Shown here piece after piece: positions 45,768-54,794 of a stretch of 64,000 nucleotides of DNA. A program made the position numbers and the translations under genes. This stretch comes from Achatina immaculata (taxonomy: Eukaryota > Mollusca > Gastropoda > Stylommatophora > Achatinidae): NCBI GenBank assembly GCA_009760885.1, contig CM019704.1, positions 15,734,929 to 15,798,928 of the forward strand. Reading direction: 5' to 3'. Each line of letters opens with the position of its first letter. The first letter of the stretch is position 1. The notes under the pieces were generated by a model. It searched no databases, was not told where the DNA came from, and saw nothing but the letters and a program-made list of their open reading frames with translations.

Positions 45768-47890
45768 CTGAAACAAAAAACAAAAAAAAGCACAAGTGTT
45801 GAAAAGGAATACGCCGGCAGATACAAGATGTTGCTAGAAATACGGCGCCGTTGTCAATGGCCAGGAAACAACAGCTGCACAAGATCTTATCCCAGTTCGT
45901 CTTACTGTTCCAAGAAGCATGGGGCTTGTGCTCATTCAGAATAGCTACAGAGACAGAACTCGACAAGTTTCCTAAGGAGGTGGAATCAGTAAAGAAGCAT
46001 GAAGTTGTGTCCAAACAAGGAATTCACTCCCCCTAAAGACTACATGACTGTTCTTCAAGTCGTCAGCTACAAAGAAGTTGAGTCATTGCAGGTAGAATGG
46101 GATCGGTCCTTAAACAAAAATGCACTGACGGATTAACTGTATGAAGAAATACCACACAAACGAGCGGACAGAAGTCACTGCAGTATTAACAAACATAGAA
46201 ATATGGAAGCTAGAAATCTTTATGGAAAAATTGCTTCTTTCTTAATATTTTGCTTTACTCGTAATAGTGTTTTTTTTTAACCTCATTGGTAAAATTTAAA
46301 TGTGGACATGAATCTTACCTCCATGACACATACAAGCGTCTTTAGCCATGCCAGTAATGTCACATTTTTCGCCTTTCATGGCTTTCATATGGCACTTCAT
46401 CATCATGCCGTCCATCATCATGCAGCAGCCGTCATCGCAGTCAGCATCAGTCTTGCAGTCGTCACCGATCTTCTGGGCGACGGCGTACATCTGCAGTAAT
46501 CACATCGCGGAATACAGTAATGAAATTAACATCTAGTCATTTACATAAGATGAAACACAGCTGAAAGCACAATAAATCCCATGACAAGAATCGCACTGTT
46601 AACTTCAAATTGAATGTAGGGTATGGTCAGATAACTGCACTCATTTATATGAATACAATATGTTACAGATTTAATCATAATAATAATTATTATGCGACGT
46701 GCCGTATGGCGTTGATGGCCGTGCTTCCCCATCTTATGCGATCCTGGTGTTTCTGATCAGTTCAAAGGCTTTTCTGCTTCTATGCCACTTGGTCAGTTCA
46801 CCGAGACATTTTTTCCCCTCTTGACATTCCTCATTTCCTTTTTATCTTGAATTTTGTAGTCATTATTAAGGTCTTTGGTTTCTGTCTTGTCATGACATGT
46901 TCTAGTTTCTGTCTTGTCATGACATGTTCTAGTTTCTGTCTTGTATGACATGTTCTAGCTTCTGTCTTGTATGACATGTTCTAACTTCTGTCTTGTATGA
47001 CATGTTATAGCTTCTGTCTTGTATGACATGTTCTAACTTCTGTCTTGTATGACATGTTATAGCTTCTGTCTTGTCATGACATATTCTAGTTTTTGTCTTG
47101 TAATGACATGCTCAAGAACTTTTGACTGTCGTTTTCTTAGAATTTTACGTAGGGTTTGTCGTTATTCTGAAGCGTCATTTGTTTCCCTTCATTGTCTGTC
47201 CAGGGTGTTTATTACATCTTTCTCCAAAACCACATCTCTGTTGCTTCCAATTTTTTGTGTTTTTTTTCTTCCTGCAAAAAAACTATACATAATTAAGATG
47301 TTGGGGGGGGGGGGGTAATGTTATGTGTTATAAACATGGGGTGTGTGTGTGAGAAGATGATCTTGGTAAAAGAAGATGATCAACAAGAGACATGATGTGC
47401 TAGAGATGATCTTAGCAAGAGACATGGTGTGTGCTAGAGATGATCTTAGCAATAGGCATGATGTGCTAGAGATCATCTTAGCAAGAGACATGATGTGCTA
47501 GAGATCATCTTAGCAAGAGACATGATGTGGTAGAGATCATCTTAACAAAAGACATGATGTGCTAGAGATCATCTTAGCAAGAGATATGATGTGCTAGAGA
47601 TGACATAACAGAGTTGGCAGAACATAAAGTTAAGTGACTGGTTCTCTACTCCGAAAGTAATCTTCTGCGACAAAATAAATAAAACATCTTTAATTTCTAC
47701 ACCTTTTATATTGCTAAATATTCTGTTGTAGTCTTTCAGTTTCTGTTGAGAATAACCTGACAGAGATCTCATGACTGAACAGCCTCGTTGTTCTGTCTCT
47801 GTGAACTTGGGGAAACTTACGCTTTTCGTCTGCTCTAAGCTATAATATACTTACCACAAGGACTGCTACAATGAACAGTGTCGCTTTCAT
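45697..47890 (-). CDS. Met-rich ten-cysteine secreted peptide, gene 1 (three exons)
   Basis: Exons on the minus strand are 47855-47890, 46319-46490 and 45697-45767 (36+172+71 nt, 92 codons plus stop). Splice sites are canonical (GTAAGT and GTAAGA donors, CAG acceptors; phases 0 and 1). The first ~18 residues form a signal peptide (MKATLFIVAVLV, then MYAVAQ across the exon junction). The ~74-residue mature part starts KIGDDC and has ten cysteines, spaced C-x5-C-x3-CC-x9-C-x9-C-x9-C-x-C-x5-C-x12-C. About 18 residues are methionine, including the block CCMMMDGMMMKC. From family knowledge, ten cysteines with an early CC and a C-x-C resemble the colipase/prokineticin/MIT scaffold, which includes hormones, lipase cofactors and venom peptides. 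No such family is confirmed here. The role could be venom, defence or metal binding. A TATA box lies 90 bp upstream. A near-identical divergent copy lies at 51768-54162. Confidence 0.82.
46319..46490 (-). CDS. Gene 1 exon 2 (signal end and eight cysteines)
   Basis: The exon follows the acceptor TTACTGCAG and ends at a GTAAGA donor after TGTCATGGAG. It encodes MYAVAQ-KIGDDC through ACMCHG, carrying the first eight cysteines. It differs from exon 2 of the second copy at three codons (G/D, M/K, I/F), and all three change the amino acid. Read without splicing, the frame stops 21 nt beyond the donor. Confidence 0.82.
46685..46860 (-). pseudogene. RTE-like LINE 3' end in gene 1 intron 1
   Basis: On the minus strand one frame reads RKHQDRIRWGSTAINAIRHVA followed by stop and a (TAA/TTA)-rich tail. 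This is the RIRW.S...N..RHG. terminus of RTE-like ORF2. It is a short dead fragment whose 5' side borders a 26-bp minisatellite. Confidence 0.6.
46885..47115. repeat. Minisatellite, ~25-27-bp unit, about 9 copies
   Basis: Units tctgtcttgtatgacatgtt followed by ctagct. Some units have tgtcatgacat. It lies in gene 1 intron 1. Confidence 0.88.
47370..47605. repeat. Minisatellite, 32-bp unit, 7 copies
   Basis: Units gatcatcttagcaagagaca followed by tgatgtgctaga, in gene 1 intron 1. Preceded by a poly-G run (47304-47316). Confidence 0.9.
47855..47890 (-). CDS. Gene 1 exon 1 (signal peptide start)
   Basis: ATG at 47890-47888 is followed by 11 codons of hydrophobic signal sequence, ending in GTG before the donor GTAAGT. 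The start is supported by the identical exon structure of the second copy at 51768 and by a shared leader just upstream of the ATG (gtacctttaccATG read on the coding strand). Confidence 0.8.
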
Positions 47891-47978
47891 GGTAAAGGTA
47901 CTGTAGTTAGTAGTCGACTTTTGGTATCGATTAAATGTTCAGAATTGGCGGTTTTCTTCTATTTCGTGGATGGTCTCC

Positions 47979-47986
47979 CTTATATA
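47979..47986 (-). promoter_or_regulatory. TATA box of gene 1
   Basis: On the minus strand the sequence is GTATATAAGGGAG, about 90 bp before the gene 1 ATG. The block TATA-AAGGGAG...ATCCACGAAAT is shared with the gene 2 promoter, which supports a real core promoter. Confidence 0.6.
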
Positions 47987-48315
47987 CCCTCTGGGACGAC
48001 TTATTTTTTAATTTTAAAAAAAATGCTGAGTTTTGCTCCGACCTGGAAACTTTAATAGGTCAAAGATGATCAAGGTTGCCCGATTTGTTCTTCTTCGTTC
48101 AAATTTCACACATTAAATAGATCAAGAAAAAGAGCGTGACTTAAATAAATAAAAATGTGTTAATAGTTTTCTTCGCCATAACTTTTGAACGAGAAAAATC
48201 TTGACCATGGTTGTGTCCAAAATACAGGATTTAACTGACAGAATTTTGATTGGAGACGCGGGGGTTAGGAGAAATAAGTAAGCTGGTATTTTCCAACAAG
48301 TCGTTCTATCAGTTC

Positions 48316-48575
48316 TGAGCCCTGTAGCGTTTGCATGCCGAAGGGGTGTGAAGTGTTAGTGCCTTCACATTTCTAGGCTACTACAGCATTTCAGGCAGGG
48401 GATGCCTTGTTTTCCTAGGGAAACCCTAGATCCCCGGGTTTTTTGGTTTTTTTTTAGGCTGAGTTGACCCCCGTGTCGGTAGGTCCGAACAAAATTCCGC
48501 CCAAGTGCGAAATCGAACCAAGGATCTTCTGTTAGTGCACTAACCTCTATACCACCGCTACACCCTGGAAATGAT
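48316..48575 (-). mobile_element. tRNA-derived SINE (family C), copy 1
   Basis: On the minus strand it begins gggtgtagcggtggtataga (A-box-like tagcggtggta) with a B box ggttcgatttc. The body has aggctgagttgaccc, tttcctagggaaaccc and agaaatgtgaaggc. Related copies at 54346 and 57537. Confidence 0.82.
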
Positions 48576-48659
48576 ATTTCCAGCAGCATGTGATAGAAGT
48601 AGAAGCACTCGCGTGTGATAGAAGTATAAGCACTTATTTTTACTATCACATGCTGCTGG

Positions 48660-49238
48660 GATTATCTTTTCATACCTACAGAAGGTAAATAGATGGCCAT
48701 GTCATACCATATTTGGCAACTAGTGGATATGGTGTTAGTGCCCATATTTTCCTTGACCAGCGGCCACACTAGAAGGTGATGTGGTCAGCACTAAGACCAT
48801 CTAACCACCTTTACTTCCTCAGCTCCGGAAGGAATCAAATCCCTGTTTCTGTGGTTGGGTGAATGGGACGTCTCGGGTAGTGAACTGAACCGCTGACTTC
48901 CGCCATGAGAGGCTAGCTTACTAACTACTTCGCCACTTAGGTAAATTCTTACGTGAGATAGGAAAATATGGGGGAAAATGTTAGGAAATTTCTTATAGCC
49001 CGTAAAATGTCTATTCAAACGCTGACCGAACTTTTCTAAGCATGGTAAACAGCCATAGTGGAAATGTACTTATCAATGGCGTGAATTTTTGTGTTCTGGA
49101 AAGTTAAAAGTGCAGACGCACAAATTTACGCTCTGGAAAGGGGAGGAAGAGGGAAGCGGATGGGATGATAATGATTAGTAACTGTGTCAGCTAAAATCGT
49201 GCAGCCTTGGATCGCATTCTTTGAAAAAAATAGGTCCA
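48660..49238 (-). repeat. Right arm of the ~0.55-kb inverted repeat
   Basis: Reverse complement of 44146-44700, containing SINE-B (48665-48941) plus ~300 bp of extra shared sequence. Together the arms enclose ~4 kb with gene 1. Confidence 0.8.
48665..48941 (-). mobile_element. tRNA-derived SINE (family B), copy 2
   Basis: Same family as 44448-44700. The minus strand begins gtggcgaagtagttagtaag and has a ~25-bp longer region after the B box. Confidence 0.7.
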
Positions 49239-49239
49239 C

Positions 49240-50005
49240 TTTTTATACGGTAGCCTTGAGTTTCGAAAACAGCCTGATATTTTTTTTTTTAAAGAGATTA
49301 CAAACATTTCTCAAATTTGGAGGGAATAATCCTTTCCAAATTTAGTCAGTGATTTCTTCTCCTCCAAAATGATTATTTTAACGAAACATTTTAAATCTTG
49401 AATGCCAGCGATATTTTTCGTTTATTGGTTTAATGAGTTTAAATGGTAATAATTTATGAGGAACATAAAAATTTTCTGGAGATGCCAAGTGGAAAACAAA
49501 TCGCTATTACATGAAATCAATGAGCGTAACAAGTATTTTGACTCTTTCCGTTATAGAAGACGACTTTGAACCACTTAAATGTTGACACCTTTTTGTGGAA
49601 GTTGCCCATCAGGTTTTCACGTAACTGGTTCTTGCCCATCAGGTTTTCTTATAACTGGTTCTTGCAATTTTGATTGCCATAACTGGCCACAGTAACTATA
49701 AACTATGTTTGTACTGCAAGGTCAAGGTTTTGTTTTTCCTTTGCGTCTTCTGTCCCCATGTTGCTCAACTCACCTTCATCAAATGAGCAACAGTACTCAC
49801 TTCTCTGTCTGGCATACCTTTCACTAGCTCTTCTTGGTTTGCTGTTATTTCGGCAAGCTGTGCCTGTGGGAACTGTAAGATTCTGTAGCTGGTAGAAAAA
49901 ATATCTCGTGGCTACTGTACAAATATTGTTTAATATCTCAGTTTTGATCTACTTCGTGTTTTCCTTCTTTCCAGTAGTTCGCCATATATTTGGTTAAGAA
50001 TTTGG
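49240..50005. other. No gene recognised
   Basis: AT-rich spacer between the divergent genes. A 30-bp direct duplication (gcccatcaggtttt...aactggttctt) is at 49605-49662. Confidence 0.5.
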
Positions 50006-50009
50006 TTGT

Positions 50010-50690
50010 CAGCCGTTCTTGCAGCTTATCCCAGTCGGCTTAATCTTCTGCCACTGATGCTTGTCATTCGTTCTTGCAGCTTGTTCCAGTCAGCTTAATC
50101 CTCTGTCGCTGATGGTTGTCAGTCGTTCTTGCAGCTTGTCCCAGTCGGCTTAATCCTCTGTCGCTGATGGTTGTCAGTCGTTCTTGCAGCTTGTCCCAGT
50201 CGGCTTAATCTTCTGTCGCTGATGGTTGTCAGTCGTTCTTGCAGTTTGTCCCAGTCGGCTTAATCCTCTGTCGCTGATGGTTGTCAGTCGTTCTTGCAGT
50301 TTGTCCCAGTCGGCTTAATCCTCTGTCGCTGATGGTTGTCAGCCGTTCTTGCAGCTTGTCCCAGTCGGCTTAATCTTCTGCCACTGAGGCTTGTCATTCG
50401 TTCTTGCAGCTTGTCCCAGTCAGCTTAATCTTCTGTCGCTGATGGTTGTCAGTCGTTCTTGCAGTTTGTCCCAGTCGGCTTGATCTTCTGCCGCTGATGC
50501 TTGTCATTCGTTCTTGCAGCTTGTCCCAGTTGTCTTAATCAGCTGCCGCTGAGGCTTGCCAGCCGTTCTTGCAGCTTGTCCCAGTCGGCTTAATCTTCTG
50601 CCGCTGAGGCTTGTCATTCGTTCTTGCAGCTTGTCCCAGTCGGCTTAATCTTCTGCCGCTGATGGTTGTCGTAGCGACATGAAGCTTTGT
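50010..50690. repeat. Minisatellite, 55-bp unit, about 12 copies
   Basis: Units share cgttcttgcagcttgtccca, gtcggcttaatcttctg and ctgatggttgtcag. It sits between the two peptide genes, ~1.1 kb upstream of gene 2. Confidence 0.92.
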
Positions 50691-50694
50691 TCGC

Positions 50695-51655
50695 TGTGGC
50701 ACTACAGAGTTTGTTACTTTGCCCTGCCGTCTAGCGTCCATTGTTTTTTGTTTTTTTTAAGAAACTGAAGTCTTTTTTCCTCCAGTCTTATACATGTTTG
50801 TCATGATTTATGATCCAAATAAAAGAATAATACGCTTATCTGATAACTCATGAGATGTGTCTTTAGTGTTAAATTTCCCCTGTCACACGCCTTTTCAGTA
50901 ATTTGCCAAATATAATGTCTGTCCTTCCTATTCGTTTGATAGTATCTTTGTCTCTGGACAGAAGAACAAGAACAGAAGTTAAGTTCTATCTCTCTGCCCC
51001 TAGTAACAGGCCCACAAGGCAACAGTTCCCATGGCAGTGGAGTCAGCTATCGAAGTACTGTATATTTATTATTCTTACATACATATAATGTTGACGAAGT
51101 ACTGTATATTTATTATTCTTATATACATATAATGTTGATGCAGGCATGTAATATTATTACTAAACTGATGCTGAGTGATAGTTTAGAATAAAAGCTGAAG
51201 TTTAGAATAAAAGCTGAACGACGAAGGGTGAAGAGTTAGACGCGCCTGTGTGCTCAGTTCTCTCCCTTTGAAAATAATGTTTCTTCCTTCGCTAGATTTT
51301 TACGATAACCGACTGAACGTTTTGCCCGGTTTCAGAATTCTTTTAATTTGTTTATATGCCAGCCACCTCAGATCTGGATAAGATATGCATATAATGGCAC
51401 GTCATTTAATCATTTTCAAATTAGAAGAAGAAGAAGAAGAAAGAGGAAATTCGCAAATATAGCTACCGAACGCAAATTTCTCGACCCAGGAAAAAGTTGT
51501 TAATGTGGACAAAATCGTGACTGAATCAGAACGTGATGTAAAAATAATGACAAGGTCAAAGTTTAGAATTTCGTGTCAACAAAATATTTACAGTTTGAGA
51601 AGCACGTAAAGTACTTTCTTATAGCACTGATAAGAAACATTTATAAAGCCACCAA
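50695..51655. other. Upstream region of gene 2
   Basis: AT-rich, with a 43-bp duplication near 51050-51140 (gaagtactgtatatttatta) and a GAA run at 51425-51440. No other gene recognised. Confidence 0.5.
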
Positions 51656-51661
51656 GAACGC

Positions 51662-51669
51662 ATAAAAGG
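51662..51669 (+). promoter_or_regulatory. TATA-like box of gene 2
   Basis: CATAAAAGGGAG followed by ATCCACGAAAT, about 100 bp before the gene 2 ATG, aligns with the gene 1 TATA region. The box is weaker (ATAAAAGG instead of TATATAAG), so the two copies may differ in promoter strength. Confidence 0.5.
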
Positions 51670-51767
51670 GAGGATATCCACGAAATTAAAAACAAAGCAA
51701 CTTCACCAAATCCGAAGATTTAAGCGAAATCTCTTAAGAATCGACGAGTAGCTACAGTACCTTTACC

Positions 51768-51803
51768 ATGAAAGCGACACTGTTCATTCTCGCAGCCCTT
51801 GTG
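51768..51803 (+). CDS. Gene 2 exon 1 (signal peptide start)
   Basis: Twelve codons from ATG to GTG before GTAAGT. Two codons differ from gene 1 (GTA to CTC and GTC to GCC), and both change the residue while keeping hydrophobicity. Confidence 0.8.
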
Positions 51804-54162
51804 GTAAGTATATTATAGCTCAGAGCAGGTTAAGACTTATGCTACAACAAGCTCACAGAAACTGAACAAAGAGGCTGTTTAATCAGTAGATCTCTGTCAT
51901 GATTATATCAACAGAAACAGAAAGACCACAATAGACTATTTGGAAATGAATAACTGTACAGATTAACGGTATTTTAATTTGAAAATATTTCATTCGTGGA
52001 AAAAGATTTCTGTGTATATAGGGCCATTATGTTGAACACCATCTCACAGTCAGGTGCAGATACATACACACAGGGATTAACACTCTTTTGACACAATTTA
52101 GATATCTTGCCTGGCTGTGTAGTTCGCATTCTTTTTTTTAATAAAAGACTTGTTTGAGTGATATATTAGTCAATTAAGATTCTGTTCTGCCGACCCAACA
52201 TGTCTAACATTAATTGTTCTTTGCCAAGATGTCACATCTACAATGAATAATGAATGAATGAATCTTTTGCGTGGTGTCAAACTATGTATCTCATATTAGG
52301 TATACTTTTACAGCCATGAATCGCTAACAATGTTTTTAAGTTTGTTTTTTTTTTAGGTTTTTAAGTAACAGAACGCACTTCGCAAGCCACGTCCTACGTT
52401 AAATTTACTGTAATGATACAACACTTGTCTATGAACGCTTTGAGCATTTAACTGTTTCAGTTTATGTAATCGAGCAAATTTTCAGCAAGTTTCATTACTG
52501 TGTTCCGCGATGTGATTACTGCAGATGTACGCCGTCGCCCAGAAGATCGGTGACGACTGCAAGACTGATGCTGACTGCGATGACGGCTGCTGCATGATGA
52601 TGGACGATATGATGATGAAGTGCCATAAGAAAGCCATGAAAGGCGAAAAATGTGACTTTACTGGCATGGCTAAAGACGCTTGTATGTGTCATGGAGGTAA
52701 GATTCATGTCCACATTTAATTTTACCAATGAGAAAAACGATTGCGAGTTAAACGGCAGTTACGATGAAATCACGTTCAACCATGACCCCCTAGCTTCCAT
52801 ATTTCTGTGCTAATCAACAAGGGGGTGATACTTAATTTTTTTTTATCTTCACTAGTGCATCAGAGCTCATTCCAATATTCAGGAGATCCCCTTCATGAAC
52901 TAACATTCATTTATCCAATGTAGTTTTCTTGTGTACACTAACTTACATACAATTATTCTCCTTTAGAAAGCAGTCTTCTCTTGAACACTGGTATGTCAGG
53001 AGTCCAGGTTCACTTCTTCCTTCTGTGAACCCTACAAATGGTTTATAACAGAAATTCACACTTTAGAACAACGCCCATCCGATATATATCACTACGTTTT
53101 TTCTCCATTTAGATGTACACATTTTACACTAAAATGTAGACATTGAACGATCTCCTTGTTTGAAAAAAAAAAAAAGGTGGCGCTTGGCATTAGTGTTTAT
53201 TATAAGATGGTTTGTGTGGGCATAACATCTGGGTAAGTTGAGGGACATACGTAGCAAGTTATAAGATTGTTTGTGTGGGCATAATATCTGGGTAAGTTGA
53301 GGGACATACGTAGCAAGTTATAAGATTGTTTGTGTGGGCATAACATCTGGGTAAGTTGAGGGACATACGTAGCAAGTTATAAGATTGTTTGTGTGGGCAT
53401 AACATCTGGGTAAGTTGAGGGATTTACGTAGCAAGTTATAAGATTGTTTGTGTGGGCATAACATCTGGGTAAGTTGAGGGACATACGTAGCAAACCTTCA
53501 ACTCACAGCAGGTCCACGAGACGGCATTGCACTGTCGACTTCACTATTTTTTCCTCTTCTTTGACTATTAATACTGATAAGGGCTCGTTTCTTCTAACTT
53601 TCTTTGAATTTTAATACTGAAAATGATTCATAACTATTAACCTTTCTATTATAACTTCAGGGCATGGTGTATGTTTTTGTTGTTATTATTATTTTTTTAA
53701 AACAGAATTAATCAGCCGGCGAATTTTAAGGATCGATCCTCACTATACCTGCGAATTCGAGTTCTTTGCTGCCGACACGTGACGATCTTGAAACACTAAT
53801 TGAGTCAGTGGAGAATGCACTGCAGTCACTGCTTTGAAATGCCGGTATGGGCAAAAAAAAACAAAAAACAGCATTCTCCATCGACTCAACCACCATAGGA
53901 AACTTGTCGAGTTCTGCCTCTGTAGCTATTCTGAATGAGAACAAGCCTCATGCTTCTTGGAACAGTAAGACGAACTGGGATAAGATCTTGTGCAGCTGTT
54001 GTTTCCTGGCCATTGACAACGGCGCCGTATTTCTAGCAACATCTTGTATCTGCCGGCGTATTCCTTTTCAACACTTGTGCTTTTTTTTCAGACATGATGT
54101 GTATGGCGAACTCCATGATGGACATGAATCACGGCACCTGTATGGACAAGATGAGTAACTAG
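51768..54162 (+). CDS. Met-rich ten-cysteine secreted peptide, gene 2 (three exons)
   Basis: Exons are 51768-51803, 52525-52696 and 54092-54162, with exon lengths identical to gene 1 (36+172+71 nt) and the same splice phases. The signal peptide reads MKATLFILAALV then MYAVAQ. The ~74-residue mature part keeps all ten cysteines and has 17 methionines, including CCMMMDDMMMKC. Seven of 92 residues differ from gene 1, and no codon shows a silent change. A TATA-like ATAAAAGG lies about 100 bp upstream, in a block homologous to the gene 1 promoter. Intron 1 (721 nt) is shorter than in gene 1 (1364 nt). Intron 2 (1395 nt) is longer than in gene 1 (551 nt) and contains a 59-bp minisatellite. Transcription diverges from gene 1, with the starts ~3.9 kb apart. 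Function is unknown; the fold resemblance is colipase/prokineticin-like. Confidence 0.82.
52525..52696 (+). CDS. Gene 2 exon 2 (signal end and eight cysteines)
   Basis: Acceptor TTACTGCAG precedes ATGTACGCC; the donor is GTAAGATT. The exon encodes the cleavage region AVAQ and cysteines 1-8. The flanking intron bases on both sides are shared with gene 1. Confidence 0.82.
53175..53495. repeat. Minisatellite, 59-bp unit, 5 copies
   Basis: Units gtttgtgtgggcataacatc followed by tgggtaagttgagggacata and cgtagcaagttataagatt, very homogeneous. Located in gene 2 intron 2 and absent from gene 1, so it arose after the duplication or was lost from gene 1. Confidence 0.92.
53895..54085 (+). other. Conserved intron-2 block shared by the two peptide genes
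   Basis: This ~190-bp segment, directly upstream of exon 3, matches the reverse complement of ~45780-45975 in gene 1 with only about three substitutions visible by eye. It is open in one frame in both copies (residues such as NWDKILCSCCFLAIDNG). In gene 1 that frame continues in phase into exon 3. The simplest reading is recent duplication; an alternative exon is possible. Confidence 0.6.
54092..54162 (+). CDS. Gene 2 exon 3 (last two cysteines and stop)
   Basis: Follows a run of T and CAG. It encodes DMMCMANSMMDMNHGTCMDK plus a short tail and TAG at 54160-54162. Two replacement differences from gene 1 (D/N and N/S) and none silent. Confidence 0.82.
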
Positions 54163-54345
54163 AAACATTGTCTCTTCCATGATCAGCGCAGTTGATGGCA
54201 TATTTATATATGTTATATGTGTGTAGTGATCAGAAAACATAATCATGATATATATGTTATGATGTATTATGTTGTGTTTGAAGGAAACTGGCAGTTCCAG
54301 GCTGTGTATTGATCCTTATTTTCATGCAAATTCTACAAATCTAGG

Positions 54346-54610
54346 TCCTGTAGCATGTGCATGCCGTAGGGTGTTATGTGCTAGCGCCCTCACATTTCTA
54401 GACCACTACAGCGTTTGAAGTAGGGATGCCAGCACCTGTCCTCGCCGCCTTTATTTTCCTAGGGAAGCCCCAGGTATCAGTTCTTTGAGGCTGGATTAAC
54501 CCCGTTGCCGGTCGGTCCGAAAAAATTCCGCCTGACTGCGAAGTCGAACCAGGCACATTCTGATCACCAGGTGAGTGTACTAGCCAGTACACCACCGCGG
54601 CGCCTCGGTG
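54346..54610 (-). mobile_element. tRNA-derived SINE (family C), copy 2
   Basis: Minus strand starts ggcgccgcggtggtgtactg, B box tggttcgacttc, body aggctggattaacccc and tttcctagggaagccc. Same family as 48316-48575. Confidence 0.85.
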
Positions 54611-54611
54611 C

Positions 54612-54790
54612 AAATTACATTACTATAAATCTCTCGTTTAAGTTGATATAAATAAATTACATTACTATAAATCTCTCATTTAAGTTGATATAAATAAATT
54701 ACATTACTATAAATCTCCTCTAAGTAGAGATATAAATACACTACATTATTATAAATCACTCCTTTAAGTAGAGATATAAATAAATTAATT
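54612..54790. repeat. Minisatellite, ~42-bp unit, 4 copies
   Basis: Units ttacattactataaatctct followed by catttaagttgatataaataaa. It begins directly at the 5' end of the SINE. Confidence 0.85.
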
Positions 54791-54794
54791 TAAA

